Below are positions 42,632 through 51,998 of a DNA stretch of 53,391 nucleotides, piece after piece (within the stretch, counting starts at the first letter, position 1; every line of letters starts with the position of its first letter). This DNA comes from Myxococcota bacterium (GTDB lineage: Bacteria; Myxococcota_A; UBA796), in contig JAQXDW010000065.1 of NCBI GenBank assembly GCA_029251165.1, positions 1-53,391 on the forward strand. The letters are read 5' to 3'. Both the position numbers and the translations under genes were made by a program. The notes below the pieces were generated by a model, which had not been told where the DNA came from, ran no database searches, and saw only the letters and a program-made list of their open reading frames with translations.

Positions 42632-45600
42632 ATGCGCTCAGATTACTTCTTGTTTGTCTCACTCATGGCCTGCGATCGCGGCGTTCCTCCGGAGGCGCCT
42701 CCGGTAGACCTCCGCTGCCAGGGTGCGGAGCTGACCGCATCGGTGGCTGCGCTCTCCACACCGATCGCGCTGAACCGCCTCGGCTCGCAGATCGCTGAGG
42801 GGCAGATCTTTGCGCTGCAGTCCGACGTGGTCACCGACGACACCGGCACCCACCTCCGAGACGGCGTGCGCCCCCGTCCCCTCGTCTTGCGGGCGGGAGC
42901 CGGACAGTGCCTGAACATCGCGGTGAAGAACCACCTCGATGAGCCGGTCTCTCTCCACGTCGACGGAACCCAGTGGCGGACGGGAGCCGCTGACAACGGG
43001 GTCGAGATTGCCCCAGATGCCACCGGAACCCTCACCCTCTTCGCCGAGGAACAGGGAACCTTCCTGCTCTACAGCCTCGACGCGGAGCAGCGCGCGCGTG
43101 GCTTGTTCGGGGCGCTCAATGTCGAGCCCGCGGGCTCGCTGTGGTACCGCAGCCAGGTCTCCGCTGAAGACCTCGCTGCCGCCAGCACCCGAGGTGAAGA
43201 TGGCCACCCGGTCATCGACTACGACGCAGTCTACTCTGCCGAGCATCCCCTGGCTGGACGGCCGATCCTGGCGATGGTCGATGCAAACAACGAGCTGGCC
43301 CACGCCGATCTCACCGCGATGGTGACCGGTCCGGGCCGCGGGATGTTTCCCAACCTCGACGTCCACCCAGCGGCAAACCTGATCGGTCGTCGCAAGCCGT
43401 TTCGCGAGATCACTGCGATCTACCATGACCTCGATGCGGTCGCACAGCAGGCCTTCGCCGAGGTCTATGCACCCGCAGCGGGCGAAGACGACGAGGTCGC
43501 TGCCGAGCCGGCGGCCCTGGCTGCGGTGCTCTCAGAGGGTGCGGACCGTTACGGCATCAACTACGGCGCCTCGGGCGTCTCGGGGCGGCTGATCGCCAGT
43601 CGTCTGGGCCTGTCAGCGGTCGGGCAGTGCGGAGCGTGCCGGAGCGAAGCGTTCGCGTTCAGCTCCTGGGCGGCGGGCGATCCGGGTCTGCTGACCTCTG
43701 CGCCCGCCTGGCGTCCTGAGGGCACCCAGGATGGACCGGTCGCAGACGCAGTGGTGCCCTATCCCGACGATCCGGCCAACGTCTTCCACAGCTACCTCGG
43801 CGATCCAGTGCGGTTCCGGGTGCTGTACTCCGGCGCGGCGTCTCCGGTTCACTTCCTCCAGGGCCACCAGTGGCTCGACCTGCCCGACGACGAGCGCGCT
43901 CGGTATGTCGACTCCCAGGTCCTCGACGACGGCGCCGGGTTCACCATGGAGGTCGCCCACGGCGGCAGCGGCAGCAGCAACCGAACCATCGGTGACTTCC
44001 TGCTCTACAGCCTCACTCCGGACCAGCGCCGCGCGGGCATGTGGGCGGTGTGGCGTGTCCACGACGTCTTCGAGTCCGGCAGCATCCTCGATGCCGAGGG
44101 CCGCCCGATCGGTCGGGCCCTGCCTGACGGTGAGATCGCTGCGGGCACCCCGATCCCTGCGATCCTGCCGCTGCCTGGGGCCGCCCTGGCTCCGCTGCCG
44201 GGCAGCGTCCGAATTGAAGACGGCCAGGTCACCTGGGATGGCATCACTGAGGGCGGTGTTCCCCTCGGCGCAGACGAGGAGCCCGCCAGCCCTGGCTACC
44301 CGTTCTTCATTCCCGGTGTCGCAGGCAGCCGCGCTCCGCAGCCTCCGCTGGAGCTGATCGATGACGGCGGGCTGCCCCGCCACGTCATCGCCCAGACCGG
44401 CAACCGGGTCTCTGGTGCGCTGTCTCACCGCTCGCTCCATCGCGCCACGACGGCCCTGTCTGCGCGCGCGCTGTCTGAGGATGGAGAGCCGGTCGAGAAG
44501 CTGGCGATGGCATTCCACGAGGCCGCCGAGCACACCTCCGTGACTGCAGATGGAGCCCCGGCCGTCTTCGCGACCAACGGCCGTGCTCCCCAGGCGGGTG
44601 CGCCCTACGCCGACCCCTGCTCCGACGACATCGCGTCACAGCGGGTCTACCGTGCGGCGTACTTCACCCACGACGCCGTCCTCGACCGCTCTGGCCTTCA
44701 CAGCCCGCAGCTCCGGGTGGCTGCGCTGTGGGAAGACGTCGCCCCGACCCGCTCTGGTGCCCGCGCCCTGGAGCCGCTGTTCCTGCGGGCGCACTCCGGC
44801 GACTGCGTGCTGCTTCACTACACCAACCTCACCGACCGCACCCGCAGCCTCGATGACTTCGCCCCGACCCTCTCCACCGACATCGCCTCGATGTCCGCCG
44901 GGCTGGTCAAGCAGGACATCACCGCCTCTGGTGGTCTGGCCGGTGGCTGGAATTACGAGGACGGCGCGTTCGCGCCTCAGGAGGTCCAGCAGCGCATCAA
45001 GGCGATCAATTCCGGGCGCGGAATGATGATGACCAACGGCCGCCGCCGCACCCTGCGCAGCGAGAGCCATCCCTACTTCCGTCGCGCCCTCGGAGCCCAG
45101 ACTGTCGTCCAGCGCTGGTACGTCAACCCGCTTCCAGACAGCGAGGGTGTGGATCGCACCTTCGGTGTCGCGGGGATTCATGAGCTGTTCAGTCCTGCCC
45201 TGAGCGTCGGTCCCGTCGGCGGACTGCTCGCCGAGCCCTCTGACTCGGTCTGGTGGGACCCCGCGACCAACAACCGCCTCGCGCAGCGGCTCTCTCCTGA
45301 TGATGACCGTCACCCGGTCAGCCTGCGTGCTGACGGCGGTCCGACCAGCTGGCAGGCTCGCATCGAGCGATCCGAGCACCCCGATGATGCCTACCGTGAG
45401 TTTGCGATGGCCGTCAGCGAGGGCATCCCCGCCTACGCTGCTGGCCTCGGCTATCCCGCAGGTCGCAGTCCCCAGGTCCGCTACAGCGACTTCCAGGCGG
45501 GCTCCGCAGACGAGAACCGCGCTGCGGCTGTGGCGCCGGCTGGTGAGGGCTGTCCGACGGTCGGTGAGGAGACCCTGGGCGGACCCTGCCCAACGTTCGG

Positions 45601-47149
45601 CGGCGGGCTCTCTGCGATCAACTACCGGGCCGATGTGATGTCCGTCCGGCTGTCCGGCGAGCCGGACGAGCGCGAAGGGCTGGATCCCACCGATCCCGTC
45701 AACGGCTACCTCAGCATCACCCGCGACAACTACAGCGGCTCGGCCCCATACGCCTCCCTCTCCACCCAGACTCCCGCCCTCGCCACCACCCGGCCAGCCC
45801 CCCGCGCCCGGACCCCAAAGCCGGTCCTGGGTACCAGCCTGCTGCCCGACGGTGCGGTGGCTGATGAGGATCCATTCTCACCGCTCCTTCGGGCATACAT
45901 GGGCGAGAATGTCCGCCTCGCGGTGGTCTCTTCGGCGACCTCTGCGGTGAACATCCACGGGCTGCGCTGGTCGGACAGCGGCTGGCGAGAGCGGCTGGTG
46001 ATCGGTGGTGGTGCGACCGCTGCGTTCACCGTGCCCCTGGCTGAGGAGGCCGATCAGGCTGACCACCTCTACCTCCTCGGCAGCGACGGCTGGGGTCTCC
46101 TTCGGGCCTACAGCACGGAGCAGTCTGACCTCAAGCCCCTGTCGCGGGCTGCGGTCGGCACAAGCGGACGCATCTCCACCTGCCCGACTGGTGCCGCTAC
46201 GCGGGCCTTCGAGGTTCAGGCCATCGCCAGTGGTGATCGCCTGACCTACGTCCTCGCCAGCGAGAAGCTGTACACCGGTGCCCTCTCCGCACCCCCTCGC
46301 GAGCTCGGCGGTGACATCGGTGCTGGGAGCGTGCTCACCGACCTCCGGCCGATGGTCCTGCGCGCCCGAGCCGGCGAGTGCATCCGCATCACCCTCAAGA
46401 ACCTCCTCTCTGCGTCCACGGTGCCCGCAGGAGTCTCCGCTCATGTCGGCCTCCGTCCGCAGCGCCTGTCCTACGACGTCACTGACGACAGCGGCTTCAA
46501 CGCGGGCAGCAACCCGGTGCAGACCATTGGTCCGGGCGAGAGCATTGTCTACAACTGGTACGCCGGGCTGCGGACCTGGGAAGATGGCGCGATCACCGAC
46601 ACCGCTGTCGAGCTGGGTGCGATCAACCTGCTGCCAGCGGATCCTGGTCAGGTGATGGCAGGGCTGTTCGGCGCGCTCATCATCGAGCCGGCGGATGCGG
46701 AGTGGATCATTCCGATGGTCGGCGATCGAACCAACGCCCGGGTCTCGTCCGGTGGCGCGGTCTTCCAGGAGTATGTCTTGCAGTACACCAGCGCTGAAGG
46801 CTGCGATGCTGGGGTGAACTACCGGGCAAGCGCCTGCGAGCAGTCTCCCTACCTCATGCCCGCCCTGGCCGGTGAGCAGGTCCGCATTCGGCTGCTGCAC
46901 CCGGGCGGTGCTGGCGGCAGCGCGTTCGCCCTACACGGACACCTGTGGCAAGAGTCTCCCTACACCGCGAGCGGTCTGGGCGAGAGCGCCACCAGCCGCA
47001 GCGAGAGCGTGGCGGTCAACCTCGGGGCGGGTGCGCACCGGGAGATCCTCATCGAGGCGGGCGGTGTGTTTGCCCGAGCCGGCTCCTACCCCTGGAGCTG
47101 GGGAGCGGTCCGCGGCGAGCTGCGGGTGTTCGATCCACCGACCGAGTAG
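42632..47149 (+). CDS. Giant cupredoxin-repeat (multicopper oxidase-like) lipoprotein lacking canonical copper ligands
   Basis: 1505 aa. Signal MRSDYFLFVSLMAC gives a lipidated Cys14; GAGGGA precedes the ATG. Several cupredoxin-like domains are recognisable by pattern: VLRAGAGQCLNIAVKN...LHVDGTQW (near 85-115) with GTFLLYSLDAEQRARGLFG (142-160), GHQWLDLPDDE (about 410) with GDFLLYSLTPDQRRAGMW (about 454-471), NIHGLRW (about 1107) and ALHGHLW (about 1431). In active multicopper oxidases the places with YSL read HSH or HCH, so most copper ligands are missing. Size and style recall Mn-oxidase-like giant MCOs. Probably structural or substrate-binding. Confidence 0.75.
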   Translation: MRSDYFLFVSLMACDRGVPPEAPPVDLRCQGAELTASVAALSTPIALNRLGSQIAEGQIFALQSDVVTDDTGTHLRDGVRPRPLVLRAGAGQCLNIAVKNHLDEPVSLHVDGTQWRTGAADNGVEIAPDATGTLTLFAEEQGTFLLYSLDAEQRARGLFGALNVEPAGSLWYRSQVSAEDLAAASTRGEDGHPVIDYDAVYSAEHPLAGRPILAMVDANNELAHADLTAMVTGPGRGMFPNLDVHPAANLIGRRKPFREITAIYHDLDAVAQQAFAEVYAPAAGEDDEVAAEPAALAAVLSEGADRYGINYGASGVSGRLIASRLGLSAVGQCGACRSEAFAFSSWAAGDPGLLTSAPAWRPEGTQDGPVADAVVPYPDDPANVFHSYLGDPVRFRVLYSGAASPVHFLQGHQWLDLPDDERARYVDSQVLDDGAGFTMEVAHGGSGSSNRTIGDFLLYSLTPDQRRAGMWAVWRVHDVFESGSILDAEGRPIGRALPDGEIAAGTPIPAILPLPGAALAPLPGSVRIEDGQVTWDGITEGGVPLGADEEPASPGYPFFIPGVAGSRAPQPPLELIDDGGLPRHVIAQTGNRVSGALSHRSLHRATTALSARALSEDGEPVEKLAMAFHEAAEHTSVTADGAPAVFATNGRAPQAGAPYADPCSDDIASQRVYRAAYFTHDAVLDRSGLHSPQLRVAALWEDVAPTRSGARALEPLFLRAHSGDCVLLHYTNLTDRTRSLDDFAPTLSTDIASMSAGLVKQDITASGGLAGGWNYEDGAFAPQEVQQRIKAINSGRGMMMTNGRRRTLRSESHPYFRRALGAQTVVQRWYVNPLPDSEGVDRTFGVAGIHELFSPALSVGPVGGLLAEPSDSVWWDPATNNRLAQRLSPDDDRHPVSLRADGGPTSWQARIERSEHPDDAYREFAMAVSEGIPAYAAGLGYPAGRSPQVRYSDFQAGSADENRAAAVAPAGEGCPTVGEETLGGPCPTFGGGLSAINYRADVMSVRLSGEPDEREGLDPTDPVNGYLSITRDNYSGSAPYASLSTQTPALATTRPAPRARTPKPVLGTSLLPDGAVADEDPFSPLLRAYMGENVRLAVVSSATSAVNIHGLRWSDSGWRERLVIGGGATAAFTVPLAEEADQADHLYLLGSDGWGLLRAYSTEQSDLKPLSRAAVGTSGRISTCPTGAATRAFEVQAIASGDRLTYVLASEKLYTGALSAPPRELGGDIGAGSVLTDLRPMVLRARAGECIRITLKNLLSASTVPAGVSAHVGLRPQRLSYDVTDDSGFNAGSNPVQTIGPGESIVYNWYAGLRTWEDGAITDTAVELGAINLLPADPGQVMAGLFGALIIEPADAEWIIPMVGDRTNARVSSGGAVFQEYVLQYTSAEGCDAGVNYRASACEQSPYLMPALAGEQVRIRLLHPGGAGGSAFALHGHLWQESPYTASGLGESATSRSESVAVNLGAGAHREILIEAGGVFARAGSYPWSWGAVRGELRVFDPPTE

Positions 47150-47153
47150 CGGC

Positions 47154-47729
47154 TCAGGCGTCGTCGGGGGTGGCAGATGCCGCCAGTCCGACGACGGTTC
47201 CCTCTGCGGTGAGGGCGAGACCGAGCGCTGAAGCAACCACCCCGGCGTTGCGGGCCAGCATGAACCAGCGCTCGGTTGCGCGCGCCTGCTCCTCCAGCGG
47301 CAGGCTGCTCAGCTCAGAGAGCCCCATGTGCAGCGACAGGGCTCCGCGCAGCTCCATCAGCAGCCCCAGCCCGGCGAGGATGAGGGCCATGCCACCCCAG
47401 CGGGCGATCCGGTGTCCGACGGCGAGGGGGTTGAGCCAGGAGCCCATCCCGTCGAGCAGCAGCAGCCCGGCCATGCCCATGATCAGCAGCAGCGGCGGCC
47501 CGAGGCCGGCGTAGACCGTCATCAGGATTGAGGTGTGCGGCGGAACCATGGTGGCGGCGGACAGGGTGACCGCCATCGCGCCGCCGAGGATGAGCCACCC
47601 CCCGGCTGGTGCGCTCCTGTAGTCCCGACCGATCCAGACCAGCCGGACGAGCGCGGCGGACCAGGTGAGCGCGACGGCGAGCAGGGCGATGGTGCTGTGT
47701 GCGCCCCCACGGGAGAGGAATTCAAGCAC
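47154..47729 (-). CDS. Integral membrane protein of unknown function
   Basis: 191 aa from a GTG at 47729. Four to five hydrophobic segments are visible (STIALLAVALTWSAALVRLVW, GGWLILGGAMAVTLSAATMV, VYAGLGPPLLLIMGMAGLLLL, GGMALILAGLGLLMEL, NAGVVASALGLALTAEG). A short charged loop (LPLEEQARATERWFMLARN) precedes the last one. I do not recognise the family. It follows the dehydratase gene on the same strand after 129 bp. Its end is 4 bp from the convergent cupredoxin gene. Confidence 0.68.
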   Translation of the reverse strand: MLEFLSRGGAHSTIALLAVALTWSAALVRLVWIGRDYRSAPAGGWLILGGAMAVTLSAATMVPPHTSILMTVYAGLGPPLLLIMGMAGLLLLDGMGSWLNPLAVGHRIARWGGMALILAGLGLLMELRGALSLHMGLSELSSLPLEEQARATERWFMLARNAGVVASALGLALTAEGTVVGLAASATPDDA

Positions 47730-47858
47730 GAGGCAGCCTCGGGGAGGGGGCGTGAGCCGTGGGTCCCGTCAGGGTAACGTGTGGTGGCGGAGCCGAGAAC
47801 AGGGCGCGGCTCGCGCGGCGGTGTCGGGTCCCATCGAGTCCAGCGAGGTCGATGTGCA

Positions 47859-48146
47859 TCAACCTGCGAAGGCCTCCATCGCCTTCGCCATGCGCACATC
47901 GAGCGCGGAGAGGCCGCCAACATCGTGGGTCGAGAGGGTGACCTCGACCCGGCTGTAGACGTTGAGCCACTCCGGGTGGTGGTTCATCTTCTCAGCGAGC
48001 ATCGCCACTCGGCTCATCCAGCCAAAAGCAGCGTTGAAGTTTTTGAAGGTGAAGGTCTTTGTGATCGCATCCCGGCCGTCGACCAGAGACCATCCAGGCA
48101 GATCAGCCAGCGCGGCGGCGCGCTGGTCACTCGTGAGTGTTGCCAC
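47859..48146 (-). CDS. phhB: Pterin-4-alpha-carbinolamine dehydratase
   Basis: 95 aa, typical for PCD/DCoH. The motif EKMNHHPEW (52-60) with H56, H57 and the later H74 in STHDVGG gives the three catalytic histidines at the right spacing. The enzyme dehydrates 4a-hydroxytetrahydrobiopterin made by aromatic amino-acid hydroxylases; no such hydroxylase is in the window, and family members also act in molybdopterin-like pathways. The GTG start with GGGAG upstream lies nine bases after the subtilase stop, so it is probably on that transcript. Confidence 0.94.
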   Translation of the reverse strand: MATLTSDQRAAALADLPGWSLVDGRDAITKTFTFKNFNAAFGWMSRVAMLAEKMNHHPEWLNVYSRVEVTLSTHDVGGLSALDVRMAKAMEAFAG

Positions 48147-48155
48147 GGCTTCTCC

Positions 48156-49832
48156 CTATGCTTCGCGGCGCCGGCGACCGAAGAGGGCCAGCAGGCCCAG
48201 CCACCACACCCCGCCAGCGACGGCCTGGCAGCCCTCCGCGACCGGGGTCTCGGCAGCAATCGGCCGCGCGAGGATGTCGTGGGTGTACGCCGGGCTCAGC
48301 GGACCCTCTCCCCACAGATCGATTGCGGCGACCTGCCAGGTGAGGCTCTGGCCGGCCTCGACCATCTCCGTCAGCTCCAGCGACCGCCCGTCGACCACCG
48401 TCTCGGTCGGCTCCCCGTCGTCCACCGACCAGGTCACCCGGTAGGTCAGCCGATCGGCATCGGCGTCTGCGGCGGCGGACCAGTCCAGCCAGACCCGATC
48501 CTCATACATCGACGCGTCGGGGACCGCAGAGGCGGGCGCCTCTGGGGCGGTGTTGGCGACCGCAGCGACGGCCGCTCCGGCGTCGATGCGTCCGCAGCCG
48601 TAGTACGGACTCCAGCCCGACTCGTCGTAGTCTCCGCCGAGGATGTCATTGCGGGTGGCGGTCTGACAGATGACCGCGCGGGCATCAGCAGCCGTCAGGC
48701 GCTCGTTGGCGGCGAACATCAGGGCGAAGACTCCCGAGACCAGCGGGGCAGCGGCGGAGGTGCCGGACATGCTGCCGGTGTAGTCGTCGTCGCCCAGGTG
48801 GCTTCCGTAGCCGGTCTCTCCGGAGATGTCGGTGGTGACCAGTCCGCCGGCTGGCGCGGCGATGTCGACGAGGTCGCCGTAGGAGGAGTACCACTCGCGG
48901 ACATCGCTGGAGCTGAGCGCAGCCACCCCGACGATGTGCTCGCCGCTGAGGAAGCCGTCGTTGGAGATGTCGCAGTCGTCGTTGCCCGCCGCGAACACGA
49001 CCACCGTTCCCAGCCCGCCGCGCCCTTCTTCTTCGGCGTAGTCCATCGCTGCGGTGTAGGAGGCCGGCAGCGAGTAGCCGTCGCACGCTGCGGAGGTGCC
49101 CCAGGAGTTGCTGAGGACTGTCGAGCCGGCGTCGACGGCCTCGGTGAACGCATCGTAGAAGGCGCTGGAGGAATTCGAGCCGATGAACCGGATCCCATAG
49201 ACCTCCGCGTCATACGCCACCCCAGCCACGCCGATCCCGTTGTTGCCCTTGCCGGCAGCGAGGCCTGCACAGGCGGTGCCGTGGGCGTTCTCGCTGGAGG
49301 GGTAGCTGTCGTCGTCTTCGTCGACGTAGTCATAGCCGTTGATCACCACGAGGTCGGGGTGATCGGGGTCGGTGCCCGAGTCGATGATCGCGATGAGCTG
49401 TCCGACACCGGTGGCGTACTCCCAGGCCGCCTCGGCGTTGACATCGCTTCCCGGTGAGCCGGTCTGCCCGGTGTTCTCCAGGTGCCACTGGTCGCCGACC
49501 ATCGGATCGTCGGGCATGGTGTAGGTGACGATGGGGACGTGGATGTCCGGGTGCGCCCACTGCACGTCTGCCCGCTCGTGCAGGTCTCGTGAGACCGCCA
49601 GCGGATCCGCGCCGTCGGTCAAGATCACGCGCCCCACCGCTGGGCGACGGGTCAGCCACTCCACCGAGTCCACCTCAGGGTGGAGCAGCGGGGTCTCGGG
49701 AGACTCCAGGCGAACCATGACCGCACCGGTCAGAGTCCAGTTCGGCGCCAGGACGGACTTCCGATCGGTTTCATCAAGGTAGAACCAGCCTTCTGCAGAG
49801 GCGGTCGAGAAGAGGAGGGATAGTGTGAGCAC
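48156..49832 (-). CDS. Subtilisin-like serine protease with MYXO-CTERM sorting tail
   Basis: 558 aa from the GTG at 49832; a longer in-frame start at 49868 adds 12 residues. I prefer the GTG because TAGGCT lies five bases before it and it gives the short signal MLTLSLLFSTASA seen in other local genes. The S8 triad is D151 (IIDSGTDPDHPDL), H184 (NAHGTACAGLAAG) and S359 (SGTSAAAP), with oxyanion N284 (AAGND). A short propeptide-like region precedes it. A fibronectin-like domain follows, then GCQAVAG, a hydrophobic helix and RRRR. It is probably displayed on the surface after processing. Confidence 0.93.
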   Translation of the reverse strand: MLTLSLLFSTASAEGWFYLDETDRKSVLAPNWTLTGAVMVRLESPETPLLHPEVDSVEWLTRRPAVGRVILTDGADPLAVSRDLHERADVQWAHPDIHVPIVTYTMPDDPMVGDQWHLENTGQTGSPGSDVNAEAAWEYATGVGQLIAIIDSGTDPDHPDLVVINGYDYVDEDDDSYPSSENAHGTACAGLAAGKGNNGIGVAGVAYDAEVYGIRFIGSNSSSAFYDAFTEAVDAGSTVLSNSWGTSAACDGYSLPASYTAAMDYAEEEGRGGLGTVVVFAAGNDDCDISNDGFLSGEHIVGVAALSSSDVREWYSSYGDLVDIAAPAGGLVTTDISGETGYGSHLGDDDYTGSMSGTSAAAPLVSGVFALMFAANERLTAADARAVICQTATRNDILGGDYDESGWSPYYGCGRIDAGAAVAAVANTAPEAPASAVPDASMYEDRVWLDWSAAADADADRLTYRVTWSVDDGEPTETVVDGRSLELTEMVEAGQSLTWQVAAIDLWGEGPLSPAYTHDILARPIAAETPVAEGCQAVAGGVWWLGLLALFGRRRREA

Positions 49833-49837
49833 ACCGC

Positions 49838-49843
49838 AGCCTA
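49838..49843 (-). promoter_or_regulatory. -10-like TAGGCT before the preferred subtilase start
   Basis: The minus strand reads TAGGCT, five bases before the GTG at 49832. The same hexamer and nearly the same spacing occur before the gene at 11396. Confidence 0.35.
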
Positions 49844-50135
49844 CCGTATGTTTGAGCGGGTTGCCCATCTTGAAATCCGACGCGTCTCGTCAGCAGAGCC
49901 ACCATGCACCGATGAGCCTGCTTGCTGCACGGATACTGAAGGCTTGCAAATGGTGCTGTCGCCTCTGATCGCGGCGTCGGAGGCGACACGGGCATCACCT
50001 GTGGCATCGCCATGCCCTGAGCATGGCGGCCTGCTCGCGCGGCTGGAGCGACCGTGGTGTGTGGACGTAGGCTGCTTCGATGGGCGCTTGACACGTGGGC
50101 TTCTCAGAAGAACACCCGATGCGTGTTGGTTCCTG

Positions 50136-50141
50136 TATCCT
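50136..50141 (+). promoter_or_regulatory. -10-like TATCCT before the start at 50148
   Basis: TATCCT lies six bases before the ATG at 50148, with no ribosome-binding site. The rest of the spacer from 49869 shows no gene. Confidence 0.45.
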
Positions 50142-50147
50142 CCCGCC

Positions 50148-51512
50148 ATGATCTTGCTCTTGATGCTGACCGGCTGTGATGACGACCCTGTCGCCCCTCC
50201 GACGGAGGTCCTGGCGGCCTGCGGCAACGGGGTGGTTGAAGCCGACGAGGCCTGCGACGACGGCGACGCCAACAGCGATATCGACCCGGATGCCTGCCGC
50301 ACCACCTGCCGCCTGCCGGCCTGTGCCGACGGCGTGACCGACGGTGATGAAGCCTGCGACGACGGCAACACCTGGGGAGGAGACGGCTGCGGTCCGACCT
50401 GCGGCGTCGAGGATGGCCCCCTGGAGAGCGAGCCCAATGACACCTGGGATGCCGGGCAGTCGATGACCGACGGCGCCGTCACGGGCGCGCTGACCGCCGG
50501 AGACGTTGACTGCTACACCTTCACCGTCGATGAGTGCAACACCATCGCTGCCGAGCAGACCGGCGGCTGTACTGCGGACATGGTCCTCGCCCTGCACACG
50601 CCCAGCGGCGGGCAGGTCGCTGCCAGCGCGCTGGACGCGGCAGGCTGTGCAGTCCTCGATCCTGTGGAGGAGCCCGGCGCGCGATTCGCCACGGGCGGGC
50701 AGTGGGCGGTCTGTGCCACGTCGCTCCTCGGCGGCGAGATCTCCGCCTACACCCTCGCGGTGCGCTCTGGTCCGGGCGATGCGTTCGACCTGCCGCTGTC
50801 GGAGTCTGAGGACTTCGACAACGATGGCTTCATCGACGACTGCGACGGCGACCGGGACGGAGACGGGCTGGCCAACGACGACGACAACTGCCCCGACGTT
50901 CCCAACGGTCCCGACAACATCACCCCGACCGTTGACGACAGCGGCTTCATCCGCCACTGGCTCGTCCTCGGTCCGCTGACGGGTGAGTCCAGCACTCAGG
51001 ACTGCCTCCCGGGCGAGACCGAGCGCCTGGGCGACGACGCCGCCGCCGAGCCCGCGCTGGGGGAGGTGGTCGAGGACGTCGCCTGGGAGCTGCTCATCAG
51101 CGACGACGCTCGGATCGACTTTGAGAGCGGCTACGCGACTGTCGATGCGCCCCGTGAGGTCTACGCGGTGACCTGGGTGTACAGCGACAGTGAGCAGTCC
51201 ACCACCCTCGGGCTCGGACCCGACGACGGCGCGAGGGCATGGCTCAACGGCGAGCTGGTCCTGGAGGTCTCCGGCTGCCAGGGCACCGTCGCCGACCAGT
51301 TCACCGCTGAGGTCACCCTGAGCGCGGGCTGGAACCGCCTCATGCTCAAGGTCTACGATCAGGGCGGCGGCTGGGGCACCTACGCCCGCTTCCTCAGCGA
51401 CAGCGATCCGCTGACCGACCTGCAGGTGGCGCTGTCACCAGAGGGAGGCTGGGACTTCGACCAGAAGGACTCCGACGGAGATGGCGTCGGAGATGTCTGT
51501 GACGAGGACTGA
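50148..51512 (+). CDS. Lipoprotein with Myxococcus Cys-rich repeats and calcium-binding TSP3-like repeats
   Basis: 454 aa from the ATG at 50148 (signal MILLLMLTGC, Cys10); the frame stays open upstream to 49848 but without lipobox sense. Residues 25-95 hold two Cys-rich repeats of the myxobacterial type (CGNGVVEADEACDDG, CADGVTDGDEACDDG). Residues 105-200 resemble a bacterial pre-peptidase C-terminal beta domain (SEPNDTWDAGQSM, DVDCYTFTV). Thrombospondin type 3-like Ca2+ loops follow (DRDGDGLANDDDNCPDV). Residues 280-430 look like a carbohydrate-binding or PA14-like beta domain (AWLNGELVLEVSGCQGT, AGWNRLMLKVYDQGGGW). A surface or matrix role is likely. Confidence 0.83.
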   Translation: MILLLMLTGCDDDPVAPPTEVLAACGNGVVEADEACDDGDANSDIDPDACRTTCRLPACADGVTDGDEACDDGNTWGGDGCGPTCGVEDGPLESEPNDTWDAGQSMTDGAVTGALTAGDVDCYTFTVDECNTIAAEQTGGCTADMVLALHTPSGGQVAASALDAAGCAVLDPVEEPGARFATGGQWAVCATSLLGGEISAYTLAVRSGPGDAFDLPLSESEDFDNDGFIDDCDGDRDGDGLANDDDNCPDVPNGPDNITPTVDDSGFIRHWLVLGPLTGESSTQDCLPGETERLGDDAAAEPALGEVVEDVAWELLISDDARIDFESGYATVDAPREVYAVTWVYSDSEQSTTLGLGPDDGARAWLNGELVLEVSGCQGTVADQFTAEVTLSAGWNRLMLKVYDQGGGWGTYARFLSDSDPLTDLQVALSPEGGWDFDQKDSDGDGVGDVCDED

Positions 51513-51560
51513 GGAGCGGCGCAGCCCCTCTGCAGCGGCTCTCTGCGGTGGCGTCCTGGC

Positions 51561-51890
51561 GTGAGCACAGACGCACAGCGCATCCTGAACTGTGGAGACA
51601 CGCCTCAGCTCGGTCCCCGGCTCCTCCAGCCCTGCCCGATGCGGTGGAACGATCTCTCTGAGACGGGAGAAGAGCGAACCCGATACTGCGACCGCTGCGA
51701 TCACCTCGTGCACCGAGTCCACAACAAGTTTGAGGCCCGCGTGCGCGCGCGGCAGGGGGAGTGCCTCGCGGTCCCGCCGGTCGTGTTTGCCCGCGCACAT
51801 CAAGCAGCGGCTGCACGGAGTGCTGGCGATGGACTCGCCGTCGGCATGTTCTTGGCGGATGCCTTCATCGACGCCCACCTCCCCGACTAA
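51561..51890 (+). CDS. Small cysteine-motif protein, possibly zinc-binding
   Basis: 109 aa from a GTG at 51561. The core is CPMRWNDLSETGEERTRYCD, then RCDHLVHRVHNKFEARVRARQGEC. This spacing (CPxxW, then CxxC and a later GxC) recurs in small myxobacterial and planctomycete proteins of unknown role and may bind a metal. A hydrophobic helix near the end (GLAVGMFLADAF) is too short to be a sure membrane segment. No signal peptide. Function unknown. Confidence 0.6.
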   Translation: MSTDAQRILNCGDTPQLGPRLLQPCPMRWNDLSETGEERTRYCDRCDHLVHRVHNKFEARVRARQGECLAVPPVVFARAHQAAAARSAGDGLAVGMFLADAFIDAHLPD

Positions 51891-51998
51891 CGTGGTCGCC
51901 CTGACCGGGACCACGGGCTGTTCGCGGTGTCGCGGGGGTTCGAGGAGGGAAGTCCGCCGATGACCGGGGCGCCATGGCGGCGGTCGTGAGCGTCCAGC

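Noticed and set aside
47781..49457. 558-aa plus-strand open frame
   Set aside because: Antisense to the subtilase and pterin dehydratase genes, both of which have intact active sites.
49848..50147. N-terminal extension of the Cys-rich-repeat lipoprotein
   Set aside because: The extension lacks secretion features and would bury the lipobox at residue 110; the ATG at 50148 starts a proper lipoprotein signal.
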